Part shown: positions 33,202 to 41,967 of the stretch, piece by piece
How positions within the stretch are numbered: the first letter of the stretch is position 1
Layout of the letters: the number at the start of each line of letters is the position of its first letter
NCBI GenBank assembly: GCA_022840285.1
Contig: JALHIE010000033.1
Coordinates: 1 to 60,850 of the forward strand
Source of the DNA: Porphyromonadaceae bacterium
GTDB taxonomy: Bacteria; Bacteroidota; Bacteroidia; Bacteroidales; Dysgonomonadaceae
Direction of reading: 5' to 3'
DNA length: 60,850 nucleotides
Made by a program: the position numbers and the translations under genes
Notes under the pieces: model-generated
Databases searched by the model: none
Told to the model about the DNA's origin: nothing
The model's input: the letters and a program-made list of their open reading frames with translations, nothing else

Positions 33202-34269
33202 ATGAAAATTTACAATTTTAGTGCCGGCCCTTCCATTTTGCCGCAATCCACAATTGAAAACACAGCCGAAGCTGTGAAAAATTTCAACGGAATCGGTCTG
33301 TCCATTCTCGAAATCAGTCACCGGTCCAAAGATTTCCAGGCAGTTATTGACGAGGCTGTAGCTCTTTTTAAGGAACTGCTGGACATTCCCGAAGGATATT
33401 CGGTACTGTTTCTCGGTGGGGGCGCCAGTATGCAGTTCTGTATGGTTCCCTACAACTTGCTGGAAAAAAAAGCGGCCTACCTGAATACAGGAACCTGGGC
33501 GAGCAAAGCACTGAAAGAAGCTAAACTGTTTGGGGAAGTAGTAGAGGTTGCCTCTTCCAAAGAGTCGCTTTTTAACTACATTCCAAAAGACTATACTGTT
33601 CCTGCTGATGCTGATTATTTTCACATTACCACCAACAACACCATCTACGGAACCGAGATCCGTAAAGACATCGACAGCCCCGTTCCCCTGGTCGCCGACA
33701 TGTCTTCCGATATATTCTCCCGCCCGCTCGATGTATCCAAGTACGGTTTAATTTACGGCGGCGCACAAAAAAACCTGGCACCGGCCGGTGTTACTTTCGT
33801 TATTGTGAAAGAAGAACTCTTGGGAAAAGTCAGCCGTCCGATCCCGACCATGTTGGACTATCGCACACACATCAAGGAAGGTTCCATGTTCAATACTCCC
33901 CCTGTATTACCTATTTACTCGGCGATGGAAACTCTTCGCTGGTTGAAAGGCCTGGGAGGACTGGCTGCAATGGAAAAGATCAATATCGAAAAAGCCGCCT
34001 TGCTCTACGATGCCATCGACAACAGCAAAATATTCACCGGAACAGCAAAAGAAGAAGACCGCTCCCTCATGAACATATGCTTCGTGATGAAAGACGAATA
34101 CAAAGAACTTGAACCCGGGTTCCAGAAGTTTGCTACGGAAAGAGGCATGTCTGGCATCAAAGGACACCGCTCAATCGGTGGGTTCCGCGCGTCAATTTAC
34201 AACGCTATGCCAAAATCAGGCGTACAGGCCCTGGTCGACTGCATGAAGGAATTCGAAAGAAACCGTTAG
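33202..34269 (+). CDS. serC: phosphoserine aminotransferase SerC
   Basis: 355 residues. PLP enzyme converting 3-phosphohydroxypyruvate and glutamate to phosphoserine. NFSAGPSILPQ is represented as YNFSAGPSILPQST; GIGLSILEISHRSKDF, FLGGGASMQFCMVP, and the lysine-containing YGGAQKNLAPAGVTFVIV (PLP lysine K in GAQKN) are present, as is FKGHRSIGGFRASIYNAMP in the form IKGHRSIGGFRASIYNAMP. It is followed by serA after a strong hairpin. Secure. Confidence 0.97.
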   Translation: MKIYNFSAGPSILPQSTIENTAEAVKNFNGIGLSILEISHRSKDFQAVIDEAVALFKELLDIPEGYSVLFLGGGASMQFCMVPYNLLEKKAAYLNTGTWASKALKEAKLFGEVVEVASSKESLFNYIPKDYTVPADADYFHITTNNTIYGTEIRKDIDSPVPLVADMSSDIFSRPLDVSKYGLIYGGAQKNLAPAGVTFVIVKEELLGKVSRPIPTMLDYRTHIKEGSMFNTPPVLPIYSAMETLRWLKGLGGLAAMEKINIEKAALLYDAIDNSKIFTGTAKEEDRSLMNICFVMKDEYKELEPGFQKFATERGMSGIKGHRSIGGFRASIYNAMPKSGVQALVDCMKEFERNR

Positions 34270-34295
34270 TTTGCTTCTTGTAAAACCACACCATT

Positions 34296-34333
34296 AACGT
34301 ACCGGATGATCACAACCTGTTATCCGGTACGTT
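34296..34333 (+). terminator. perfect 12-bp inverted repeat between serC and serA
   Basis: AACGTACCGGAT (34296-34307) and ATCCGGTACGTT (34322-34333) pair without mismatch around a 14-base loop. A pyrimidine-rich stretch and TTTTTTA follow some 20 bases later. It could be a partial terminator lowering serA relative to serC, an mRNA-stabilising hairpin or a protein site; the symmetry itself is certain. Confidence 0.6.
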
Positions 34334-34390
34334 GAACCCTTTTCCCTCGTTTTTTATTTTGAATCACAGACTTATTAAACCGCAACTATT

Positions 34391-35323
34391 ATGAAATCTT
34401 TAATTGCAACCGAAAAACCCTTTGCTCCACCTGCAGTTAAACAAATCAGGGAAATCATTGAAAATGCAGGCCACGAAACTGTTTTGCTGGAAAAATACAC
34501 CGATAAGAACGAACTCCTAAACGCTGTACAGGCTGTCGATGCAATGATTGTCCGCAGCGACATTGTTGATAAAGAGGTACTGGATGCGGCCGAAAACCTG
34601 AAAATTGTTGTTCGCGCCGGAGCGGGATATGACAATATCGACCTCCTTGCGGCAACCGCCAATAACATTTGTGTGATGAACACTCCGGGGCAAAACTCCA
34701 ACGCTGTAGCCGAACTGGTTTTTGGAATGCTTCTCTATCTTGCCCGTTGCGGTTTTGATGGTTCTTCCGGTTCGGAACTCAAAGGGAAAAAACTGGGTCT
34801 TCACGCTTTCGGACACATAGGAAAACAGGTGGCAAAAATCGCTAACGGTTTTGGCATGGAGGTACTGGCCTACTCCCCATCACTGGTAAGCAATCCCGAA
34901 AAAGGAAAAGAATTCAACGTAACCGCCGCACAATCGCCCGGTGAGTTGTATGAGAAAAGTGAAATCATATCGCTTCACCTGCCGGCAAACGATCAAACCA
35001 GGGGCAGCATCAATTATGGTCTATTGGCCAAGTTGCCGCAAAAAGGCATAGTGATAAACACCGCACGTAAAGAGGTGATAAACGAGGCCGACATGTTACG
35101 CATCATGGAAGAACGACCGGAATTCAAATACGCTACCGATATTAAACCGGTGAATCACGATAAAATGATGCGAAAGTTCGGCAACCGCTACCTGGCATCC
35201 GCGAAAAAGTGCGGTGCGCAAACCGGCGAGGCAAACGTAAATGCGGGGATTGCTGCAGCAGAACAAATCGTGAAGTTCTTTGCTGACGGAGATGAAATGT
35301 TCCGGGTAAATCCGGTAAAATAA
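34391..35323 (+). CDS. serA: D-3-phosphoglycerate dehydrogenase SerA, short form
   Basis: 310 residues, the short form lacking the C-terminal ACT regulatory domain. Oxidises 3-phosphoglycerate to 3-phosphohydroxypyruvate, the first step of serine synthesis. D-2-hydroxyacid dehydrogenase features: VRAGAGYDNIDLLAATANNICVMNTPGQNSNAVAEL at the catalytic/substrate domain, the NAD-binding GLHAFGHIGKQVAKIANGFG, and KGIVINTARKEVINEADM. Paired with serC; an adjacent DUF1015 gene that I expect in many relatives is absent. Confidence 0.92.
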   Translation: MKSLIATEKPFAPPAVKQIREIIENAGHETVLLEKYTDKNELLNAVQAVDAMIVRSDIVDKEVLDAAENLKIVVRAGAGYDNIDLLAATANNICVMNTPGQNSNAVAELVFGMLLYLARCGFDGSSGSELKGKKLGLHAFGHIGKQVAKIANGFGMEVLAYSPSLVSNPEKGKEFNVTAAQSPGELYEKSEIISLHLPANDQTRGSINYGLLAKLPQKGIVINTARKEVINEADMLRIMEERPEFKYATDIKPVNHDKMMRKFGNRYLASAKKCGAQTGEANVNAGIAAAEQIVKFFADGDEMFRVNPVK

Positions 35324-35447
35324 AAAGCATCCTCTTCCGTAGTGGCTTTACATTGCCGCGGAATCACAGCATAAATATCCCGATAATGAACTTTTATTGG
35401 AATTTTTGTTTTTTTAACCATAAATAATTCGAAAAACTGTTTTGTAT

Positions 35448-35475
35448 TACGATATTTTCGTACTTTTGTATCGTA
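35448..35475 (+). promoter_or_regulatory. probable BlaI-type operator overlapping the promoter
   Basis: TACGATA (35448-35454) and TATCGTA (35469-35475) are a perfect 7-bp inverted repeat with a 14-base spacer. The spacer contains the -7 element TACTTTTG (35461-35468), so a dimer bound here would block RNA polymerase. A second, nested repeat TACGA/TCGTA spans 35448-35462. The site lies 25 bases before the ATG of the BlaI-family repressor gene, as expected for autoregulation. Confidence 0.6.
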
Positions 35476-35499
35476 GTGAATTTATCAATTGAAAAAGTT

Positions 35500-35862
35500 A
35501 TGGAAAGATTAACACCCCAGGAAGAAAACATTATGCTTCACGTGTGGCAAATTGGCGAATGCGCCATAAAAGATGTCCACGACAGGCTCGAGGAGCCTAA
35601 ATTGCCCTATACTACCGTGGCTTCGGTATTCAACAACCTTGAGAACAAGGGTTATCTCAATAAATCGCGTTCCGGCAACATGAAAGTTTTCACTCCAAGG
35701 ATTTCGGAAGCTTCGTACAAAAGACATTTTCTGTCGGGCGTGGTGAAAAGCTATTTCGATAATTCATACAAAGAACTGGTGTCGTTCTTTGCCAAGGAAC
35801 AGAAAATTTCGTCTGAGGAACTGGAAGAAATTATTCGTCTGATCGAGAAAACACAGAAATAG
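35500..35862 (+). CDS. BlaI/MecI/CopY family transcriptional repressor
   Basis: 120 residues from ATG 35500; GTG 35476 is in frame but sits on the operator. Winged-helix domain: LTPQEENIMLHVWQIGECAIKDVHDRL, then the recognition-helix region LPYTTVASVFNNLENKGYLNKSR. The C-terminal helices (YFDNSYKELVSFFAKEQKISSEELEEII) are for dimerisation. In the family the repressor is cleaved when a partner M56 (BlaR1-type) protease senses its signal; two such genes follow directly. The regulated output here is unknown and no beta-lactamase is present. Confidence 0.92.
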   Translation: MERLTPQEENIMLHVWQIGECAIKDVHDRLEEPKLPYTTVASVFNNLENKGYLNKSRSGNMKVFTPRISEASYKRHFLSGVVKSYFDNSYKELVSFFAKEQKISSEELEEIIRLIEKTQK

Positions 35863-35937
35863 ATTTTTATTAAATAACAGATCGCTTCGTTCCTAACCGT
35901 CTCATCTCTATGCTCTAAAGTCTGAAATCTGAAAAAA

Positions 35938-37263
35938 ATGGAAACGCAACTTTTCATATACCTGGCCAAAGTAAACGGAGCTTTGCTGCTTTTTTACCTG
36001 CTGTATATTGCGGTTTCCCGGCACGACACGTTCATCCGGTTACGGCGGTCATACCTGTTGTCGGCGGTTTTGTTTTCGTTGCTTTACCCTCTTTTTACGG
36101 TAGAGGCTTTGGGTGGATTGTTTACGTTTTTGCAGCCTCATCAACCCGTGGAGGCGACTATCGAACTCGGTGAACCTACCGCTCTCCTGCTGGAAAGCGA
36201 CACAGCCGGATTTACGGTTCCGTGGAAGCTTGTTGCCCGAAGCATACTTTTTTTGGGAAGCCTGTTTTTTGCTTTCCGGTTGATCATGCAAATCGTTTCC
36301 ATTGTCCGGATCCGGCGTCGTTGCCGGGAAAAAGTTATTTCGGGATACAAAATCCTGGACGCTTCACACGAAATAACTCCTTTCTCGTTTTTCAACTGGA
36401 TTATCGTAAATACGGATGCACACTCCGAAGAAGAGCTACAACAGATACTGATCCACGAAAGCACCCATGTCCGCCAATGGCATTCGGCAGATGTGTTGTT
36501 GGGTGAGTTGCTTTCCGTTTTTTTCTGGTGGAATCCGACAGTCTGGCTGTTGAAGCGTGAAATCGCCATCAACCTCGAATACCTGGCCGACAACGATGTG
36601 CTTCAACACGGCGTCAACAGCAGGGAATACCAATACTACCTGCTCAAACTGACTTATCACGAAACGGCCGTTCCGTTAAGTAATCACTTTAATGTATCAC
36701 AATTAAAACAGCGTATCACGATGATGAACAAAACCCAATCGCCGGCCCTGAAGCTGGCAAAGTACCTGGCTGTAATTCCGCTGGTTATGCTGCTGATAAC
36801 CTTGAACAGTTGTCTGAACAAAGAAAAGCAAACCGACGAAAAATCGAACGATCAAACGGAAGAATTACAAAACTCTTCCAGTAAGAACGATATCAAAGCA
36901 GATGTTAGTGAAGGTTATGTACCACCTGTAACCGACAGTCAAGAAGAGATTTTTTCAGTAGTGGAAGAGCAACCGCTTTATCCCGGCGGAAACGCCGCCA
37001 TGATGAAATTCCTGAGCAACAATATAAAATATCCGGTGGCAGCGCAGGAGAAAGGGACTCAAGGACGTGTCATCACCAATTTTGTGGTGGAAAAAGACGG
37101 TAGCCTGTCCGATATCCAAGTAATTCGTGGTGTTGACCCGTCACTGGATGCTGAAGCCATCCGGGTAATTCAATCGATGCCCAACTGGAAACCGGGAACA
37201 CAAAAAGGAGAGACAGTAAGAGTAAGGTATACGTTGCCGGTTGTTTTTAGGTTGCAACAATAA
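35938..37263 (+). CDS. M56 family (BlaR1-type) membrane metalloprotease with TonB C-terminal domain
   Basis: 441 residues. Membrane helices near 5-22, 37-60 and 95-117 surround an M56 protease loop whose zinc motif is HESTH (ILIHESTHVRQWHS), with ELLSVFFWWNPTVWLLKREIAINLEYLADNDVL as in BlaR1/MecR1. A fourth helix (YLAVIPLVMLLITLNSC) leads outward. The C-terminus from about 345 is a TonB C-terminal domain: PLYPGGNAAMMKFLSNNIKYPVAAQEKGTQGRVITNFVVEKDGS, ending VRYTLPVVFRLQ. It probably senses an envelope signal and releases the BlaI repressor encoded just upstream. The next gene is a paralogue. Confidence 0.9.
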   Translation: METQLFIYLAKVNGALLLFYLLYIAVSRHDTFIRLRRSYLLSAVLFSLLYPLFTVEALGGLFTFLQPHQPVEATIELGEPTALLLESDTAGFTVPWKLVARSILFLGSLFFAFRLIMQIVSIVRIRRRCREKVISGYKILDASHEITPFSFFNWIIVNTDAHSEEELQQILIHESTHVRQWHSADVLLGELLSVFFWWNPTVWLLKREIAINLEYLADNDVLQHGVNSREYQYYLLKLTYHETAVPLSNHFNVSQLKQRITMMNKTQSPALKLAKYLAVIPLVMLLITLNSCLNKEKQTDEKSNDQTEELQNSSSKNDIKADVSEGYVPPVTDSQEEIFSVVEEQPLYPGGNAAMMKFLSNNIKYPVAAQEKGTQGRVITNFVVEKDGSLSDIQVIRGVDPSLDAEAIRVIQSMPNWKPGTQKGETVRVRYTLPVVFRLQQ

Positions 37264-37275
37264 GAGGCTGAATAT

Positions 37276-39403
37276 ATGGAAGCACTTATCGCATACATCA
37301 TTAAAGTTAACATAGCACTGATATTTTTTTATTTGCTGTATGTTATTTTCTTGAAAAAAGACACATTTTTTGCTTTCAGGCGCTATTTTATTTTAGCAGC
37401 GACAGTGTTTTCATTTGTTTACCCGTTTGTTTGTTGCCGTATCGGCCTGGGGAAATATAATTTCATTTGAAAAACCACAGAAATATACCACTCAGGTAAC
37501 GGTGGAAGATCCTGCTTTTGCCGTTGTTTTGTCAGACGAAGTTCAAACGGTAGAACCTGTCAACCCGATTAGCATTAACGGGTGGCAGGTTTTACTTTTC
37601 ATATTGTCCGCAGGAGTAGTTTTCTTCTTTTCTCGCTTTACCTGGCAACTGGTCAGTATTTTACAGATAAAACACAAAAGCATCAGGAAGAATATTGATG
37701 GGATGGAGGTATTCGACTTATACGATGAAATAACGCCGTTCTCTTTCTTCGGATGGATCTTCATCCACCTCGACTCACATTCCGGCACCGAAATTAAGCA
37801 GATACTTCTGCACGAACAAACGCACTCACGCCAATGGCATTCTGTGGATATTATTATCATGGAGTTGCTTTGCGTATTTTTATGGTGGAACCCGATCACC
37901 TGGCTGATGAAGAGGGAAACAGCCATTAACCTGGAACATCTGGCCGACAACGGTGTTTTGCAGAAAGGAGTAAACAGCCGCGATTATCAATATCATCTTC
38001 TACGCCTCACCTACCACCAAGATGCTACCCGGATAGTAAACAATTTTAATGTATCACTTTTGAAACAACGTATCACGATGATGAACAAAACCAAATCGCC
38101 GGCACGAAAGCTGGCAAAATACCTGATTGCCCTGCCATTGGCGCTTCTTTTAATGGCAGGCAACAGTGTTTACGCTCAAAACCAAAGAGGGAGTGAAATC
38201 TTTACAGAAGTAGAGAAATACCCTGAATTCCCGGGAGGAAACCAGGCATTTATGAAGTATCTTGTCGAAAGCATCAAGTATCCGGTTAAAGCACAGGAAA
38301 ACAACGAACAAGGCAGAGTTATCACCAACTTTGTGGTGGAAAAGGATGGAAGTATTTCCAATATTAAAGTCATCCGCGGAGTAACTGCCGCGTTGGATGC
38401 CGAAGCCGTGAGATTGCTGGACTCCATGCCTAATTGGCAATCTGGCGAACATCAGGGTAAACCCGCCAGGGTACGGTTTACCTTGCCGATTGTCTTCAGG
38501 TTACAAGGAGGTAGCACTGGAGAGAGTAAAAGCCCTGTAACGCCGGCTTCTGCAGATGCCAATGAAAAAGGAAAAATGCTGGACGAAGTGGTGGTGGTTG
38601 GCTATGGGCCTACCCATCGAGAATCGATACCCTCCACACAGAAATATGCCGAATCAAAAGACAACGAAATCTTTGTTGTAGTTGAAGAACAGCCCGAATT
38701 TCCGGGTGGAAACGCAGCCATGATGAACTTCATTGCTGAAAACATCCGTTATCCGAAAGAGGCACACGGAAAAGGCATTCAGGGACGTGTAATCACTAAT
38801 TTCATAGTGAGGAAAGATGGTAGCATAGACAGCGTACAAATCGTACGGGGGGTCGACCCGTTACTGGATGCCGAAGCCATCCGGGTACTGGAATCGATGC
38901 CAACGTGGAAGCCGGGTAAGCAACGCGAACAGCCCGTAAACGTAAGGTTTACCCTGCCTGTCGTTTTCAGATTGGATAAAAACACGGAGGATGGCATTCA
39001 AAAAAGTCAAACCTCATCGAAAAATGTACAAAATCCAGAATTTCCGGGAGGAGAAAATGCTTATATGAAGTTCTTATCGGATAACATTAAGTATCCCGTT
39101 ATTGCACAGGAGAACGGTATCCAGGGGTTTGTAGATGCCGTGTTCAACATCGATACAAAGGGGAAAGTCACTTTTATTAAATTCAATAGATCCGTTGACC
39201 CGTCCCTGGACAAGGAAGTTAAACGCGTGATAGAATTAATGCCTGACTGGATCCCCGGCAAACTTAACGGAGCAGTGACAAGCGTTACGAGTGGGGCCTC
39301 TTTTGTTTTTCGCCTGCAAGGAGAAAACGGTGATAACACTGAAAAATATAAAGGGCCGGTGCCCGACAACGCCATCGTTGTAGTTGGCTATGCAAAAAAC
39401 TAA
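37276..39403 (+). pseudogene. M56/TonB protein with three TonB C-terminal domains, frameshifted near its N-terminus
   Basis: Paralogue of the gene 12 bases upstream. The first frame (37276-37470) gives MEALIAYIIKVNIALIFFYL to FVYPFV; then the frame shifts and continues to 39403. GTTTGTTT at 37425-37432 looks like a 4-base duplication: removing one copy gives YPFVAVSAWGN, which aligns without a gap to YPLFTVEALGG in the paralogue. The rest keeps HEQTH (LLHEQTHSRQWHS), NLEHLADNGVL and then three successive TonB C-terminal domains at about 38200-38510, 38665-38980 and 39035-39330. Between domains one and two lies DEVVVVGYG (38582-38608), a strand typical of SusC plugs, and VVVGYAKN ends the protein. 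If intact about 708 residues. The frame change could be mutation, slip-repeat switching or sequence error. Confidence 0.85.
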
Positions 39404-39430
39404 TCAATCCTATTGTTAATCTACCCTGGA

Positions 39431-39452
39431 AACCGGAGGAAGCTCTCCGGTT
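39431..39452. terminator. bidirectional terminator between convergent genes
   Basis: AACCGGAG (39431-39438) and CTCCGGTT (39445-39452) form a perfect 8-bp stem with a 6-base loop, midway between the M56/TonB stop at 39403 and the penicillin-binding protein stop at 39469. T runs are poor on both sides. Confidence 0.5.
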
Positions 39453-39468
39453 CACCGTTAGGAATATA

Positions 39469-41856
39469 CTAATTAAACAAGTCGTCAATTCCTTCGCTCT
39501 GCTCTATCGGATCCTCGTCCAGGTAGAAATCGGATGAATAGCGTTGTGTGTCGTAGCAGGGCTGGAAATCTGCGGGAATATCAAATTTCCCGTTATCGGA
39601 ATATTTCAGCCCGGGATCGGCATATACCCGCTGGTAGAACAATCCGTGAATGGGCAGTGCGGCAGCAGCTCCCTGTCCGTAAGCCATACGGTCAAAATGA
39701 ATGGATGGTTCTTCACCTCCTACCCAGGCCGAAGCTACAATCTCGGGCGTAAACGACATAAACCACGCATCGGAATTATCGTTGGTGGTACCGGTCTTGG
39801 CCCCCATCTCCCCTTTCAGGTTGTACAAGCGGCGTAAACGACCTCCCGTACCTCCATCAACCACGGCCTTGAGCATGTCGAGCATCTTATAGGAGGTGTT
39901 TTCACTGAAAATCTCCTGCATTCTGGGAACAAAGTTGGCAACCACGTTTCCGTAAGAATCCTCGATCCGGGTAACCAACAGCGGTTCGACACGAATCCCG
40001 CGGTTGACAAACGCCGTGTACGCACCGGCCATCTCGTAAACCGAAGCATCGTTTGGACCTAACGCGAGCGAGACAACCGGATCAGCAGGGCTTTTCAACC
40101 CGAAAGATTTCAGCATCCGGGCGAACGCGTAAGGAGAAAACAGACTCATCAGGTAGGCAGTCACCCAGTTATCCGAATTTTGCAACCCCCATTTTATGGT
40201 AACAAAATGGCCAAGCGCTCCACGTGTGTTTCGGGGGGTCCACGGTTGTCCGTTTTCAGCCATGATGGTTATTGGTCCGTGAACCATTCCGTCGCAGGGG
40301 CTCAATCCTTCTTCCATAGCCAACGTATAAAGATACGGCTTGATGGTTGAACCGATTTGCCGTTTTCCGCTACTTACCATATCGTACTTGAAATGGGCGA
40401 AGTCGGGACCTCCCACATACGCTTTTACATGTCCCGTAACAGGGTTCATCGCTACAAATCCAGCCCTGAGAAAACCTTTGTGGTACCGGATGGAATCCCA
40501 CGGCGTCATCGTGGTGTCTATCTCTCCTTTCCAGGAGAAGACTTTCATATCCACGGGAGTATCTTTGAAATTGCTCAGGATCTTATCGTCACTCCAGTTT
40601 TGTTTTTTTAAAATCCGGTAGCGGTCGGTCTGCCTCATGGCTGTCTGCATAAATTTCTCGACATCGTTCGCCACGCTGTTGGAGTAAGGGGCATATTTTT
40701 TACCCCGCTTCTCGGCCGTAAACTGGGGCTGCAGGTATTGTAAATGTTCCCGGAGAGCCTGTTCCGCATATTTCTGCATGCGGGAATCGACGGTGGAATA
40801 AATTTTCAAGCCATCGGTATATACGTTATAATTTGAACCGTCGGGTTTCTTGTTTTTGTTGCACCAACCGAATAACGGATCGGTCTCCCACGCAAGCGAA
40901 TCTTCGGCAAACTGCTGTCCTTGCCAGGACGCATAGTTTTTTCTTTCGGGCTTCACCGCCATCATCACTTTAGCCAAGTGCTGACGGTAGTAGGGAGCGG
41001 GAATAGCAATGTGATCGGCACGGTTAAAATCCAGTTCGATGGGGAGTTTCTGCAACGAATCGGCTTCCTGCAGGGTCAGGTGTCCGGCTTTTCTCATTTG
41101 GGCAAGCACCACATCGCGGCGTTCTTTGGTCACCTTCTCCCTCCTGACCGGGTTGTAGAGCGATGAATTCTTCAACATACCCACAAGCATGGCCGATTCC
41201 TGTATATTCAGATCAATGGGACGTTTGTTGAAATAAGTGCGTGCAGCCGATTCAATCCCTACCGCATTGTAGTTGAAATCGTATTTATTGAGGTAAAGGT
41301 TGATGATCTCGTCTTTGGTGTAAAAACGCTCCAGTTTCGTTGCGATCACCCACTCGATGGGTTTCTGAAACACACGCTGAAGTTTATTGTTGGCTTTTGG
41401 AGAATAAAGTAATTTTGCCAGCTGTTGGGTGATGGTACTTCCTCCGCCGCTGCTTTCATCCTGAAGCAACAATGTTTTAAAAATAGCTCTTCCCAAGCCG
41501 ATAAAATCAATTCCCGAATGGTTATAATACCGCCGGTCTTCAGTGGCAACCAATGCATGAATAAGGTATGGCGACAGTTCATTGTAACTTACAAAAATCC
41601 GGTTTTCGTCACTTTGAGAATAGGTAAACAAGAGTTGATCATCCGACGAAATTACCTGCGATGCATATTTATCGATCGGATTTTCCAGTTCATCGATGCG
41701 CGGCAGGTATCCAATCAATCCGGATGACATCAGCAGGAAAGCAACACCATTTACGGCGATAAAAAGAAAGAACAATCGCCATAACCACTTGACGATGTCG
41801 TTTTTGGACGGCATTGCCTTGTTTGTTTTTTTATTCGAAACCGATTTTTTCCCCAT
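39469..41856 (-). CDS. class A penicillin-binding protein (PBP1A-type transglycosylase/transpeptidase)
   Basis: 795 residues. One membrane anchor near the N-terminus (LWRLFFLFIAVNGVAFLLM). GT51 glycosyltransferase: ATEDRRYYNHSGID with the catalytic glutamate, then GGGSTITQQLAKLLYS and KDEIINLYLNKYDFNYNAVGIESAARTYF. The transpeptidase has SxxK in RQIGSTIKPYLYTLAME, SxN in LQNSDNWVTAYL and KTG in MGAKTGTTNDNSDAWFMSF. It polymerises and crosslinks peptidoglycan in the periplasm. A -7 element at 41903-41910 abuts a striking palindrome at 41888-41902. Confidence 0.95.
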   Translation of the reverse strand: MGKKSVSNKKTNKAMPSKNDIVKWLWRLFFLFIAVNGVAFLLMSSGLIGYLPRIDELENPIDKYASQVISSDDQLLFTYSQSDENRIFVSYNELSPYLIHALVATEDRRYYNHSGIDFIGLGRAIFKTLLLQDESSGGGSTITQQLAKLLYSPKANNKLQRVFQKPIEWVIATKLERFYTKDEIINLYLNKYDFNYNAVGIESAARTYFNKRPIDLNIQESAMLVGMLKNSSLYNPVRREKVTKERRDVVLAQMRKAGHLTLQEADSLQKLPIELDFNRADHIAIPAPYYRQHLAKVMMAVKPERKNYASWQGQQFAEDSLAWETDPLFGWCNKNKKPDGSNYNVYTDGLKIYSTVDSRMQKYAEQALREHLQYLQPQFTAEKRGKKYAPYSNSVANDVEKFMQTAMRQTDRYRILKKQNWSDDKILSNFKDTPVDMKVFSWKGEIDTTMTPWDSIRYHKGFLRAGFVAMNPVTGHVKAYVGGPDFAHFKYDMVSSGKRQIGSTIKPYLYTLAMEEGLSPCDGMVHGPITIMAENGQPWTPRNTRGALGHFVTIKWGLQNSDNWVTAYLMSLFSPYAFARMLKSFGLKSPADPVVSLALGPNDASVYEMAGAYTAFVNRGIRVEPLLVTRIEDSYGNVVANFVPRMQEIFSENTSYKMLDMLKAVVDGGTGGRLRRLYNLKGEMGAKTGTTNDNSDAWFMSFTPEIVASAWVGGEEPSIHFDRMAYGQGAAAALPIHGLFYQRVYADPGLKYSDNGKFDIPADFQPCYDTQRYSSDFYLDEDPIEQSEGIDDLFN

Positions 41857-41887
41857 AGTTAATTTGAAACCGCTTGGTTCTTGATTT

Positions 41888-41910
41888 TGACAAATTTTGT
41901 CACAAAATTA
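41888..41910 (-). promoter_or_regulatory. promoter -7 and adjoining palindrome of the penicillin-binding protein gene
   Basis: On the minus strand TAATTTTG (41910-41903) fits TAnnTTTG. Directly downstream, at the expected start of transcription, TGACAAATTTTGTCA (41888-41902) is a perfect palindrome of 7-bp arms around one base. The position is that of a repressor operator. Which regulator would bind is not known. Confidence 0.5.
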
Positions 41911-41967
41911 CACAAAACCGTTGAATAAGTTGCCACTATTGGTGTTAAAAAGACCGAAGAGCCTCAT

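Noticed and set aside
37415..37470. TTG as a separate start for the second half of the frameshifted M56 gene
   Set aside because: It lies inside the first frame and would remove the first membrane helices; alignment with the paralogue shows one split gene.
38579..38608. DEVVVVGYG as a SusC gene fragment inserted by recombination
   Set aside because: Flanking codons are in frame and the TonB domains on both sides are intact; no further SusC sequence is present.
35938..39403. beta-lactam resistance operon
   Set aside because: BlaI and BlaR-type genes are present, but there is no beta-lactamase and the sensor penicillin-binding domain of BlaR1 is replaced by TonB domains.
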